Source of the DNA: Parachlamydiaceae bacterium
GTDB lineage: Bacteria > Chlamydiota > Chlamydiia > Chlamydiales > Parachlamydiaceae
Direction: 5' to 3'
DNA: 14,867 bases
Assembly (NCBI GenBank): GCA_013698165.1
Contig: JACCVN010000299.1
Coordinates: 1-14,867, forward strand
The notes under the pieces were generated by a model. The model had not been told where the DNA came from. It made no database searches and saw nothing but the letters and a program-made list of their open reading frames with translations. The translations under genes were made by a program, and so were the position numbers. This document shows positions 6,323 through 13,396 of this stretch, one piece after another; the first letter of the stretch is position 1; each line of letters begins with the position of its first letter.

Positions 6323-7725
6323 AAAGCCCCCTCCTTTTCAAGACGCTCATTCCGTATTTCTTCATTTTCCTCTCTGGCCAACTTCCTGCGTTCTCCTAAA
6401 CGTGCGTCTAATAGGCTTTTTTCATTTTTAGTTAGAAGTTCCTCTCTTTCGTGATACCCTCGATCTCTAACTTGTTTGGAAAATGTCGCATACCTCCTTA
6501 GTCTTTGACTTTGGTAGAACCTTTTGCGTTTATTCGTTGCATCTGTTGTTTTGAAATCGGTGAACTTTATGACCTTGGGTAGAGAAACAGGCAGGGACTC
6601 ATTATTTCCTTTAATTTGAATTTTTTTTCCCCGATGTTCCAAATAAATTTCACCTTTCATCGTTTCTATAACGTCTATTTTTGTGTTCCTGAGATGGTTT
6701 GATTCTTTATCGGCATGGATTTGGTAAATTTTATTATCGAAATTTACTTCAAGATTCTTAGAAACAATTCGCTGATATTTATTGCAAAGGATGTACTTTA
6801 ATGCTTTATTGTTTTTTAATGGCAAATGGGCGTTGTGAGGGTTGGCGGGCGCTATACCGTATTTAAGATTATGTTTTGCAAGGTAGGTCGGGAAATAGGC
6901 GTTTCCCTCATCTATTGTAGAGATGTTATTTAACCTCATCTCACGAATCAAGCGATCTTGAAGTGTTTTAAAAGCTCTTTCAACGCGCCCTTTTGCTTGA
7001 GGTGAATGAGCATAAATAATTTCTATTCCCAATTCTTTCATTGCTCTACCGAATTGAGTTAGATTCTTTTTCTTTCCTTGGTTAACCTTAAATGTCCCCC
7101 GCTTATCGCAATAAATGCTCAGCGGCAGACCTTTTTCTCTAAAGTACATTTCAAAAACTGTGAAATATCCTTTTGTTGTTTCTTCGAGTTCGAAGTATCC
7201 TTTTATGATTTCAGAAGTGGCGTCATCAATAATGATATAAAGATGGCATCTTGGGCCGCGATCCTCAAACCATAAATGATCCGAGGCATCTGTTTGTACT
7301 AGCTCTCCTACACATAAGCGCCTGCTCCTTCGCTGATGAACAACACCCTTTCCCTTTCGAGGAAACCAGATTTTGTACTCAATCATTATCAACCGAATTG
7401 TTTCAGAGGAAAACATGATGCCATGGTGCTCTCTCAACATCTCAGTCGCAAATTCAGGCTTGAAATCAGGGTATTTCCGAGTAATAATCTGGGCAATTTC
7501 GCTCCGATGCTTATCCGGAATTTTTCGGTTACTTGGTACACCTCTTTTTTTTGAAATCAAACCCTTTACTCCAAAGGCTCTATACTCTTTCCAAAGTCTT
7601 TTGGTCTGCCTGTAACTTAACTGTAGTAGCTCCGCAGCGGTAATAAGTGTAATAGACTTGTTTTTAACGTGTTCTAAATAGTGATGTATTTTACTTTCAT
7701 TTGAATTCATAAAAATATCCCCCAT
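6319..7725 (-). CDS. DDE transposase, IS1202/ISNCY type
   Basis: 468 residues. An N-terminal helix-turn-helix region (about 25-65: ITAAELLQLSYRQTKRLWKE, then GVKGLISKKRG) is followed by an integrase-like catalytic core. The core carries D146 in ELVQTDASDHLWF, YIIIDDATSEII (163-174), D207 in IYCDKRGTF and E249 in HSPQAKGRVERAFKTLQ, so the DDE triad is complete. The C-terminus (about 425-468) is a highly charged helix. It should bind the paired motifs at both element ends and catalyse cut or copy transposition. The ATG at 7725 has a strong AAGGAGG at 7737-7731. The next gene overlaps its stop by 4 bp. Nothing suggests decay, so the element may be active. The core alone also resembles IS481/IS3-like enzymes, but the N-terminus fits the ISNCY/IS1202 group better. 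Confidence 0.88.
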   Translation of the reverse strand: MGDIFMNSNESKIHHYLEHVKNKSITLITAAELLQLSYRQTKRLWKEYRAFGVKGLISKKRGVPSNRKIPDKHRSEIAQIITRKYPDFKPEFATEMLREHHGIMFSSETIRLIMIEYKIWFPRKGKGVVHQRRSRRLCVGELVQTDASDHLWFEDRGPRCHLYIIIDDATSEIIKGYFELEETTKGYFTVFEMYFREKGLPLSIYCDKRGTFKVNQGKKKNLTQFGRAMKELGIEIIYAHSPQAKGRVERAFKTLQDRLIREMRLNNISTIDEGNAYFPTYLAKHNLKYGIAPANPHNAHLPLKNNKALKYILCNKYQRIVSKNLEVNFDNKIYQIHADKESNHLRNTKIDVIETMKGEIYLEHRGKKIQIKGNNESLPVSLPKVIKFTDFKTTDATNKRKRFYQSQRLRRYATFSKQVRDRGYHEREELLTKNEKSLLDARLGERRKLAREENEEIRNERLEKEGAL

Positions 7726-7779
7726 TAAACCCTCCTTAGGTTGTCTTTTTTCAAAAACAAACTAACAGATTTTTTCTTC

Positions 7780-7833
7780 AAAAGGGGACATTTCTATATT
7801 GGCGAAAGGGGACATTTTCACGTTGGCGGGACA
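7780..7833. repeat. right terminal inverted repeat of the IS1202-like element
   Basis: Read inward on the - strand from 7833: TGTCCCGCCAACGTGAAAAT, then GTCCCCTTT, and 25 bp further in AGAAATGTCCCCTTTT. It is the inverted counterpart of 5206-5262. Confidence 0.8.
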
Positions 7834-7842
7834 GAGATTCCA

Positions 7843-7864
7843 CAGGGTGTTTTGATTAAAATTT
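7843..7864. repeat. ISAs1 left terminal inverted repeat
   Basis: Begins CAGGGTGTTTTGATTAAA. It matches the inverted right end at 9116-9137 at 21 of 22 positions (T versus C at position 6). Confidence 0.92.
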
Positions 7865-7912
7865 CTTGATAGAAATTTGTTTTTGAGTCTTAGTATTTGT
7901 CTCACATAAACC

Positions 7913-9124
7913 ATGGAGATAAATGTGAACTCAAAGGTCAAAGACGAACCCTACACGGATGAATCAAAAAATAATGATCTAGAGCAATTTAAAAGCCGTT
8001 TAGAAGAATTAAGCCAGAATGTCCAAGATCCTCGTGTAAATGACAACAAAAAACATAGCCTATTTACACTTATATCGATAATCTTCTGCGCTATTGTAGG
8101 AGGCGCAAACAGCATTAATTCTATTCATCGCTATGCAACTTCTAAAGAAAAATGGTTATTGTTATGGCTGGACTTAGAAGGTGGTATTCCTTCGTACGAC
8201 ACTTTCTGGTGGTTACTTATTCGGCTTGACCCATCTCAAACTGAATGCCTTTTTCGTAAGTGGTCCTCTTCACTTTCTAAAGACGAGGTTGAAGACCTGA
8301 TCGCGATTGATGGTAAACGTCTCAAGGGTGCATCAAACAAAAAAAATCAACCGAGTTCTATCCTTCATATGGTTTCCGCCTGGTCTTCCGGAAAAGGTCT
8401 CATACTTGGGCAGTTAAAAACGGAAACTAAGTCAAATGAGATAACAGCTATTCCAGAACTTCTTCAAAGTATTGATGTTAAGGGTGCAACGATCACGATT
8501 GATGCGATGGGATGTCAAAAGGAGATTGCAAAGGTTATCATTGAAAAGGACGCTGACTATGTTCTGATGGTAAAAGAAAACCACCCCACTTTACATGATG
8601 AAATCCAAAATTATTTTGAACAAGCCAATAATATTAATTTTGAAGGAGTTTCGTACGACTCATTTAAGAAAGAAGAAAAAGGGCATGGCCGCAAGGAACG
8701 AAGAGAAGTTTACGTAACAGATGACATTGATTGGCTGCCAATGAGGGAAGAATGGAAAGGTCTAAAAAGCATAGTAATGGTGAAAAGTTTTCGAACAATT
8801 GGAAAGATAACTAGTGAAGAGAATAGGTACTATATATCATCAACACTTCCGATAGCTGAAAAAATAGCAAGGGCGATACGTAGCCATTGGGGAATTGAAA
8901 ATAAGGTGCATTGGGTCTTAGATGTAGATTTTCAAGAAGATTTGTCTCAGTTATCAACGGGACACGCAGCAGAAAACTTTTCAATACTGAGAAGATTAAG
9001 TCTAAACGTTATACGACTAGATCCAGATAAAAAGAAAAGCCTAAGAGGCAGACGAGAGATGGCTGGTTGGGATGACGATTATATGGCCTATTTACTTGGA
9101 TTAGCAACTGTCAATAAATTTTAA
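7913..9124 (+). CDS. ISAs1-family transposase
   Basis: 403 residues, usual length for the family (also called H-repeat-associated or DDE_Tnp_ISAs1). The N-terminal associated domain (about 25-115) includes KHSLFTLISIIFCAIVGGAN and SYDTFWWLLIRLDP. The catalytic core has D133 in LIAIDGKRLKGA, D197 in ATITIDAMGCQKEIA and E329 in SHWGIENKVHWVLDVDFQED, a complete DDE triad with the family's HWxIEN-HWxLDVxFxED signature. The C-terminus has WDDDYMAYLLG. The frame is intact, so the copy may be functional. The start is the ATG at 7913; no strong Shine-Dalgarno is visible, and the next possible start (GTG at 7925) has none better. It is transcribed towards recR, so read-through into recR is possible. 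Confidence 0.93.
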   Translation: MEINVNSKVKDEPYTDESKNNDLEQFKSRLEELSQNVQDPRVNDNKKHSLFTLISIIFCAIVGGANSINSIHRYATSKEKWLLLWLDLEGGIPSYDTFWWLLIRLDPSQTECLFRKWSSSLSKDEVEDLIAIDGKRLKGASNKKNQPSSILHMVSAWSSGKGLILGQLKTETKSNEITAIPELLQSIDVKGATITIDAMGCQKEIAKVIIEKDADYVLMVKENHPTLHDEIQNYFEQANNINFEGVSYDSFKKEEKGHGRKERREVYVTDDIDWLPMREEWKGLKSIVMVKSFRTIGKITSEENRYYISSTLPIAEKIARAIRSHWGIENKVHWVLDVDFQEDLSQLSTGHAAENFSILRRLSLNVIRLDPDKKKSLRGRREMAGWDDDYMAYLLGLATVNKF

Positions 9125-9137
9125 TCAAAACGCCCTG
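9116..9137. repeat. ISAs1 right terminal inverted repeat
   Basis: Ends ...AATCAAAACGCCCTG, the inverted match of 7843-7864. It contains the transposase stop codon. Confidence 0.92.
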
Positions 9138-9215
9138 ATCCTTCCCATGGCGTAAGAGTGTTTTTTCAGCCTTTTTAAGCTCTTCTATACCTGACTCAAA
9201 TGCATCTATACTCCC
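9138..9215 (-). pseudogene. possible 5' gene fragment cut off by the ISAs1 element
   Basis: On the - strand, AAGGGGAG (9216-9209) lies 5 nt before an ATG (9203-9201) that stops after six codons. In a different frame the same stretch reads IDAFESGIEELKKAEKTLLR and then HGKD, right up to the insertion-sequence end. One indel after the ATG would give MHFESGIEELKKAEK.... This fits the start of a gene that was frameshifted and truncated by the insertion. It is short, no family can be assigned, and chance is possible. Confidence 0.28.
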
Positions 9216-9270
9216 CTTAGCTCAATCTGAGAGCTTTGGTGCAGCCGAAATTTCTCAGATTGAGCAAAGG
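9215..9270. repeat. 18-bp imperfect hairpin in the ISAs1-recR gap
   Basis: Arms 9215-9232 (CCTTAGCTCAATCTGAGA) and 9253-9270 are complementary except for one A-A mismatch, around a 20-nt loop that can itself pair partly (TTTGG with CCGAAA). No T run follows on either strand, so a classical intrinsic terminator is not supported. Confidence 0.7.
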
Positions 9271-9354
9271 ACGGTATATGTTCATATTCGTCCATTCCGT
9301 CCCTTGTTTGATTTGTCTTTTATCTTCATCCTCTAATGTGATAAAATCCTCTAT

Positions 9355-9951
9355 ATGAAATACCCTCTCCAAGTTATAAAGCTTATTGAAGTTCTTAAAA
9401 AACTGCCTGGCGTAGGTAGTAAAAGTGCCGAACGCTTTGCTTTTCAGATGATTCTATGGAAAAAATCTGATTTGTCAAGTATGGCGGAAATTATCTCTGC
9501 AACAGCTGACAAACTTCGCCTATGCTCTACCTGCGGGTGTCTTGCTGATGAAACGCATTGCCGGTTTTGCGAAGAAAGTCGAGCTGCGTCAAGAGCAATC
9601 TGTGTGATAGCCTCCTTACGCGATGCCTATATTATTGAAGAAACTAAAGAATTTAAGGGCTTTTATCATGTGATTGGCGGACTTCTCTCCCCTATTGATG
9701 GTCATGGTCCGGAACGTCTTGAAATTGAAAAACTTAGAAAAAGAATCATCGCTTCAAAAATTCAGGAGTTAGTGATCGCTCTAGACTCTACCCTTGAAGG
9801 AGATGCGACAGCATTATTTCTAAAAAGCGCTCTCAGCGATCTGCCGATTAAAATCTCACGACTCGCTTTTGGCATGCCCCTTGGGAGTTCCTTGGACTAC
9901 GTCGATGGTGGTACCTTAGCACGCGCCTTTTCAGCACGCTCTGCCTACTGA
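9355..9951 (+). CDS. recR: recombination mediator protein RecR
   Basis: 198 residues, the normal length. RecR with RecO/RecF loads RecA on gapped single-stranded DNA during repair. Domains in order: helix-hairpin-helix LKKLPGVGSKSAERFA (about 14-29); a four-cysteine zinc site C57, C60, C69, C72; a Toprim domain (about 80-175) with SPIDGHGPERL and ALDSTLEGDATALFL; and the C-terminal RLAFGMPLGSSLDYVDGGTL. The position after ICVI, usually Glu in other bacteria (CVVESP in E. coli), is Ala86 here; from memory, C. trachomatis RecR also lacks it. The ATG at 9355 matches the family N-terminus but has no clear Shine-Dalgarno. A TAAAAT-like -10 (9342-9347) is close upstream with no good -35. In Chlamydia recR also precedes omp85. 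Confidence 0.95.
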   Translation: MKYPLQVIKLIEVLKKLPGVGSKSAERFAFQMILWKKSDLSSMAEIISATADKLRLCSTCGCLADETHCRFCEESRAASRAICVIASLRDAYIIEETKEFKGFYHVIGGLLSPIDGHGPERLEIEKLRKRIIASKIQELVIALDSTLEGDATALFLKSALSDLPIKISRLAFGMPLGSSLDYVDGGTLARAFSARSAY

Positions 9952-9958
9952 TTATGCG

Positions 9959-10062
9959 GCCTGCTGCGTCTCGCATCAGTCGTCAGACCAGCTTGATAAT
10001 ACAAATGTACTGATGAAAAGTTTCACTCTAAAAGCTTATCCCCGCTGCGAGACGCAGCAGGC
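9959..10062. repeat. 17-bp perfect inverted repeat between recR and bamA
   Basis: GCCTGCTGCGTCTCGCA (9959-9975) is exactly complementary to 10046-10062 (TGCGAGACGCAGCAGGC), with a 70-bp spacer. It starts 8 bp after the recR stop. A second GCTACGTAGC palindrome abuts it at 10061-10070. The CCTGCTGC core recurs in the skp-lpxD gap hairpin. Confidence 0.85.
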
Positions 10063-10099
10063 TACGTAGCCTGAGTAGAAGCCCCCGAAATAAAGATAC

Positions 10100-10128
10100 T
10101 TGCCATTTTAGTTTGCCTCACCTATGAT
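10100..10128 (+). promoter_or_regulatory. sigma70/sigma66-like promoter of bamA
   Basis: TTGCCA (10100-10105) and TATGAT (10123-10128) are 17 bp apart, each two or fewer mismatches from consensus. The start would be near 10135, giving a leader of about 65 nt that contains a small AAGGC-TTTTTCG-GCCTT hairpin. Confidence 0.6.
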
Positions 10129-10200
10129 AAAGGCTTTTTCGGCCTTGTTCACCCAAGTACACCGAAAGGCTAAACATGGCCGCTTTCATACCGAGGATCT

Positions 10201-12552
10201 ATGAATTACAAATCCCCTTTTCTTTTACTTATTGTTTTGGTGTTATCCTTTACAAGCCTTTCTGCGGAAACTGTTCAATATGATCATCAACAGATTGAAA
10301 AATTTGATATTGTTATTGAGCAATTTTCTAGTGTTTCCTCCTGCGATGTCAAATCGATTAGAGCCCGCCTAAAGACTAAAGAGGGTGATATATTTTCCCA
10401 AATTGACTTTGATAATGACCTTAAAAATTTGGCTAAAGATTTCCACCGCATTGATCCAAACCTTCAGTCGATCAATGGTAAGATGCATGTTTCTTTAAAG
10501 ATATGGCCGCGGCCAACCATTCGATCCATCACATGGCAAGGGAATACCCACATGGGTGAGAAAGTGTTGTTAACCGAACTCGGCATCAAGTGCAGTTCCC
10601 CTTTTGACAGGCTTTCCTTTAACAAAGCATTTCATAAACTCAAAGCGTATTACATTAAAAATGGATTCTTTGAAGCTGAACTGGATTATGAGGAGTCATT
10701 AGACACATGCTCAAATGAAGTTGACATTGTCGTGACAATTAATGAAGGCCGCGCAGGGCACATCAATGAAATCATCTTCGAAGGCTTTACTGAAGGGGAA
10801 AAATGCGAACTCTTAGATATGCTTGTCACAAAAGAATACAATGCTCTTTTCAGCTGGTATACGAATGAAGGAATTTATCACGAAGAGGCTATCCAGCAAG
10901 ACCAATTCATGATCATTAACTATCTCCAAAATGAGGGATATGCCGATGCAAAAGTTGATATCAGCATCGTGGAAACAAAAGTTAATCGCATCAACATCTA
11001 CATCAAAGCGACTAAAGGACAACACTATACAATCTGCGGAGTAACCTTTAAAGGCAATAAGATCTTTTCTGATGAAGAGATCTCAAATGTGATCCTCCTA
11101 GAATCAGGCAGCAGCTATTCACCGGAAAAGATTCGTGAAACGGTCCTCAGAATCTCAGATCTCTATGGGCGTCGTGGCTATATCGATGCGTTCGTGGACT
11201 TTGAACCCTCTCTGAATATCGAAACTCTTAGCTACTCTTTACACCTCACGATTGAAGAAGGGGCGCAACATCGCGTCGGCATGATAAAAGTTTTCGGAAA
11301 TTGCACTACGCAAACAAACATTATCTTGCATGAAAGCCTTCTTATTCCAGGAGAAATCTTTAACATTGATAGCCTGAAAAGAACTGAACAAAAGCTCTTA
11401 AATGTGGGCTACTTTGAGAATGTCAATGTCTATGCTGTAAAGTCCGAAGGCCTATTGGGCCTTGGAGATTGCTATCGCGACGTGCATATAGAAGTCAAAG
11501 AAACCTCCACAGGAAATTTTGGAGCTTTTGCAGGATTTAGCACTGCCGAAAGTTTATTTGGAGGAATCAACATCACTGAGCGTAATTTTAATTATAAAGG
11601 GTTCTCAAATATTTGGAGAGATGGCTTTCAAGCTCTTCGCGGCGGGGGTGAATATGCCCACGCAACGATCCAAGTGGGTTTAAAAAGTCGTAAGTATATC
11701 TTCTCTTGGGCAAAGCCTTTCTTTATGGACACTCCTTGGACTGTAGGCTTTGATGTCGAACGTTCCAATAATCGCTATATTTCCGACGACTATGATATCA
11801 CGAGCGATGCATTTACTTTGCATGCCACCTATCGCATCAATTCATTTGTTCGTTTTGGCTGGCACTACCGCCTCAAAAACTCGAATGTCGGCATCGAACA
11901 TAATAAAGATGACAAGGGCACACTTGCTCACGACGCTCGTTTAGGTGGGTTAATTTCAGCTTCAGGAATATCCTGGACTTATGACTCTACTGACCACCCT
12001 ATCCTTCCTCGCAAAGGGATTAAATCGCGCTTGGAACTTGAATATGTGGGCTTGGGCGGAGATCACACTTACTTCTGCGCCTCCTACTTAAATGGATACT
12101 ACCGCCCTTTAACCAATAAGGGTGTCTTTAAACTGCGGGCTGATTTTCGTTTTATTCTGCCTTTCGGATCTACTGGTCGCCACGATGTACCTTTAGACGA
12201 AAGGTTGTTTCTTGGCGGTGATTCATTGGTGCGCGGCTACAGATCTTACCGATTAGGGCCGCTATATGACGGTACCGATGATCCTCGCGGTGGTATTTCC
12301 CAACAATATTATTCAGCGGAATTCGCTTACAAATGGCATGATAAACTTGAGCCTTTTGTTTTCATTGATGCCGGATTTCTTGATCAGAACCCCCTTAGGG
12401 TAGGACGTCCCTTCGTTTCAAGTGGTTTTGGAACTCGTATAAAAATTATTGAAAGCATCCCTTCTTTGACTCTTGGAGTGGGCTTCCCATTAAATGCTAA
12501 AAAAAGCACTCAAGTTAAAAACTTCTTCATCACGGTGGGAGGAAAATTTTAA
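10201..12552 (+). CDS. bamA: outer membrane beta-barrel assembly factor BamA (Omp85)
   Basis: 783 residues, close to chlamydial Omp85. A signal peptide (MNYKSPFLLLIVLVLSFTSL, cleavage probably after SLSA at residue 22) sends it to the periplasm. Residues about 35-420 form a series of POTRA domains, visible as repeated beta-alpha-alpha-beta units such as ARPTI-like IRSITWQGNTHMGEKVLL, INEIIFEGF, ICGVTFKGNKIFSDEEI and VGMIKVFGNC. The C-terminal half is a 16-strand-type barrel with the conserved loop motif LGGDSLVRGYR (VRGY at 677-680) and a terminal aromatic residue (FFITVGGKF). It folds and inserts outer membrane beta-barrel proteins as the BAM complex core. The ATG at 10201 has a GAGG at 10193-10196. 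Its periplasmic partner skp follows. Confidence 0.95.
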   Translation: MNYKSPFLLLIVLVLSFTSLSAETVQYDHQQIEKFDIVIEQFSSVSSCDVKSIRARLKTKEGDIFSQIDFDNDLKNLAKDFHRIDPNLQSINGKMHVSLKIWPRPTIRSITWQGNTHMGEKVLLTELGIKCSSPFDRLSFNKAFHKLKAYYIKNGFFEAELDYEESLDTCSNEVDIVVTINEGRAGHINEIIFEGFTEGEKCELLDMLVTKEYNALFSWYTNEGIYHEEAIQQDQFMIINYLQNEGYADAKVDISIVETKVNRINIYIKATKGQHYTICGVTFKGNKIFSDEEISNVILLESGSSYSPEKIRETVLRISDLYGRRGYIDAFVDFEPSLNIETLSYSLHLTIEEGAQHRVGMIKVFGNCTTQTNIILHESLLIPGEIFNIDSLKRTEQKLLNVGYFENVNVYAVKSEGLLGLGDCYRDVHIEVKETSTGNFGAFAGFSTAESLFGGINITERNFNYKGFSNIWRDGFQALRGGGEYAHATIQVGLKSRKYIFSWAKPFFMDTPWTVGFDVERSNNRYISDDYDITSDAFTLHATYRINSFVRFGWHYRLKNSNVGIEHNKDDKGTLAHDARLGGLISASGISWTYDSTDHPILPRKGIKSRLELEYVGLGGDHTYFCASYLNGYYRPLTNKGVFKLRADFRFILPFGSTGRHDVPLDERLFLGGDSLVRGYRSYRLGPLYDGTDDPRGGISQQYYSAEFAYKWHDKLEPFVFIDAGFLDQNPLRVGRPFVSSGFGTRIKIIESIPSLTLGVGFPLNAKKSTQVKNFFITVGGKF

Positions 12553-12553
12553 A

Positions 12554-12582
12554 TTGTTAAAAAGAGCGATTTAAAGTACAAT
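12554..12582 (+). promoter_or_regulatory. promoter of skp
   Basis: TTGTTA (12554-12559) and TACAAT (12577-12582) are 17 bp apart directly after the bamA stop. The predicted start near 12589 leaves a leader of about 70 nt, which contains the hairpin AAATACTT (12603-12610) / AAGTATTT (12620-12627). That hairpin is followed by only two T residues, so it could be a leader structure or a weak bamA terminator. Confidence 0.5.
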
Positions 12583-12659
12583 GAGCTATTAATTTTTACA
12601 ATAAATACTTCACCTTGGGAAGTATTTTAACAATTTAAACTGTAACTTTGGAGTATACA

Positions 12660-13274
12660 ATGAAAAGATTAAGATTCCTGAGATCATCCCTTGGAGCACT
12701 GAGCATTGCGGCAGCTTCTCTATGTTTGGCAACTTCCCTCCATGCTGCAGAAGCAAGTGGCTTTTCATCAAACAATGATAAACCTGTAAAAATTGGTGTC
12801 GTCAACTTCAAGCTTGCTGTTGAAGATTCAAAAGCCGGCAAACTAGAACAAACCAATTTTGAAAATCTGAAAAAGCAAATGGAATCTGTTCTAGAAGAAA
12901 AAGAAAAGAGCTTAACCGAAATTGCTGCAAAATTTAATGACCCTGACTATCTCGATAGCCTATCGGCAGAAGCTGAAAATGAGTTGAAGCATAAATTTCG
13001 CACAATGAATCAAGATCTCACTCAAATTCAAAATCAGTATTATCAGACTTTGAATCAAGCGAACATGAAAGTTCTGCAAAAGCTTAATGACGTTGTTGCT
13101 GAAGCAGCAACGAAAGTTGCAAAAGAGAGAGGTTATGACCTTATCGTTAATGATGACAGCATCTATTTTTCTCGCGGAAGTTTGGACATCACTAATGCAG
13201 TGATCGAAAACATGAACGTGCAATTCGACAAAGAGCAAAGAGAAAACAAAAATACAGCCTCCCCTTTAAAATAG
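12660..13274 (+). CDS. skp: periplasmic chaperone Skp/OmpH
   Basis: 204 residues. A signal peptide (MKRLRFLRSSLGALSIAAAS, then a run ending LHAA near residue 30) is followed by the OmpH core: IGVVNFKLAVEDSKAGK at about 45-61, a long charged coiled coil (about 63-150, rich in Lys, Glu, Gln and Leu) and the returning strand YDLIVNDDSIYFSRGSLDIT. Skp trimers hold unfolded outer membrane proteins in a cavity between coiled-coil tentacles on their way to BamA, the product of the preceding gene. I chose the ATG at 12660, which has GGAG at 12650-12653; an in-frame TTG at 12648 would overlap that site. The Asn/Asp-rich stretch after the signal peptide and the charged tail are not conserved features that I can name. 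Confidence 0.92.
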   Translation: MKRLRFLRSSLGALSIAAASLCLATSLHAAEASGFSSNNDKPVKIGVVNFKLAVEDSKAGKLEQTNFENLKKQMESVLEEKEKSLTEIAAKFNDPDYLDSLSAEAENELKHKFRTMNQDLTQIQNQYYQTLNQANMKVLQKLNDVVAEAATKVAKERGYDLIVNDDSIYFSRGSLDITNAVIENMNVQFDKEQRENKNTASPLK

Positions 13275-13326
13275 GATGAGCTGCTGAATTCAGCTTGTTA
13301 TTTCAGTTTCCGGCACAAAGCCCCTT

Positions 13327-13355
13327 GCGACCTGCTGCAAGAGCCAGCAGGTCGC
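13327..13355. repeat. 11-bp perfect hairpin between skp and lpxD
   Basis: GCGACCTGCTG (13327-13337) pairs with CAGCAGGTCGC (13345-13355) around the loop CAAGAGC. It is GC-rich enough to act as a transcriptional or processing hairpin, but ACATACTCG follows, not a T run. It shares the core CCTGCTGC with the recR-bamA inverted repeat. A 12-bp palindrome GCTGAATTCAGC lies at 13283-13294 in the same gap. Confidence 0.75.
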
Positions 13356-13396
13356 ACATACTCGATTAGCCTACAACACATTTAAGAATCTGAAAG

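Larger units (their letters stand above)
5206..7833 (-). mobile_element. IS1202/ISNCY-type insertion sequence with primase passenger
   Basis: About 2.63 kb. The left end at about 5206-5208 reads TATGCCGCCAA and the inverted right end at 7833 reads TGTCCCGCCAA. Each end carries two copies of a motif close to AGAAATG(G/T)CC(C/T)CTTTT in the same orientation relative to the tip. They lie at 5219-5237 and 5244-5262 on the left, and at 7805-7820 and 7780-7796 (inverted) on the right, 25 bp apart on both sides. These look like paired transposase-binding sites. Inside are, on the - strand, a DDE transposase and a Toprim primase-like gene overlapping it by 4 bp. No target duplication is visible. The family call rests on the transposase; IS1202 and ISNCY are names used for this group. 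Confidence 0.8.
7843..9137 (+). mobile_element. ISAs1-family insertion sequence, complete
   Basis: 1295 bp with 22-bp terminal inverted repeats (7843-7864 and 9116-9137) beginning CAGGG(T/C)GTTTTGATTAA, identical except for one base. A single intact transposase fills it, and its stop codon (9122-9124) lies inside the right repeat. Just inside the left repeat is an 8-bp hairpin (AAATTTCT-TGAT-AGAAATTT, 7859-7878). The flanks (GAGATTCCA left, ATCCTTCCC right) are not an evident 8-10 bp target duplication. Confidence 0.9.

Noticed and set aside
7834..9146. GAGATTCCA and ATCCTTCCC as a target-site duplication of ISAs1
   Set aside because: Aligned position by position they share too few bases to be a duplication of 8-10 bp.
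12635..13238. Antisense frames opposite skp (12635-12856 and 12960-13238, - strand)
   Set aside because: They are complements of a clearly coding gene, with no start signals.
13327..13355. Rho-independent terminator after skp
   Set aside because: The stem is good, but there is no T run, so it was recorded only as a hairpin.
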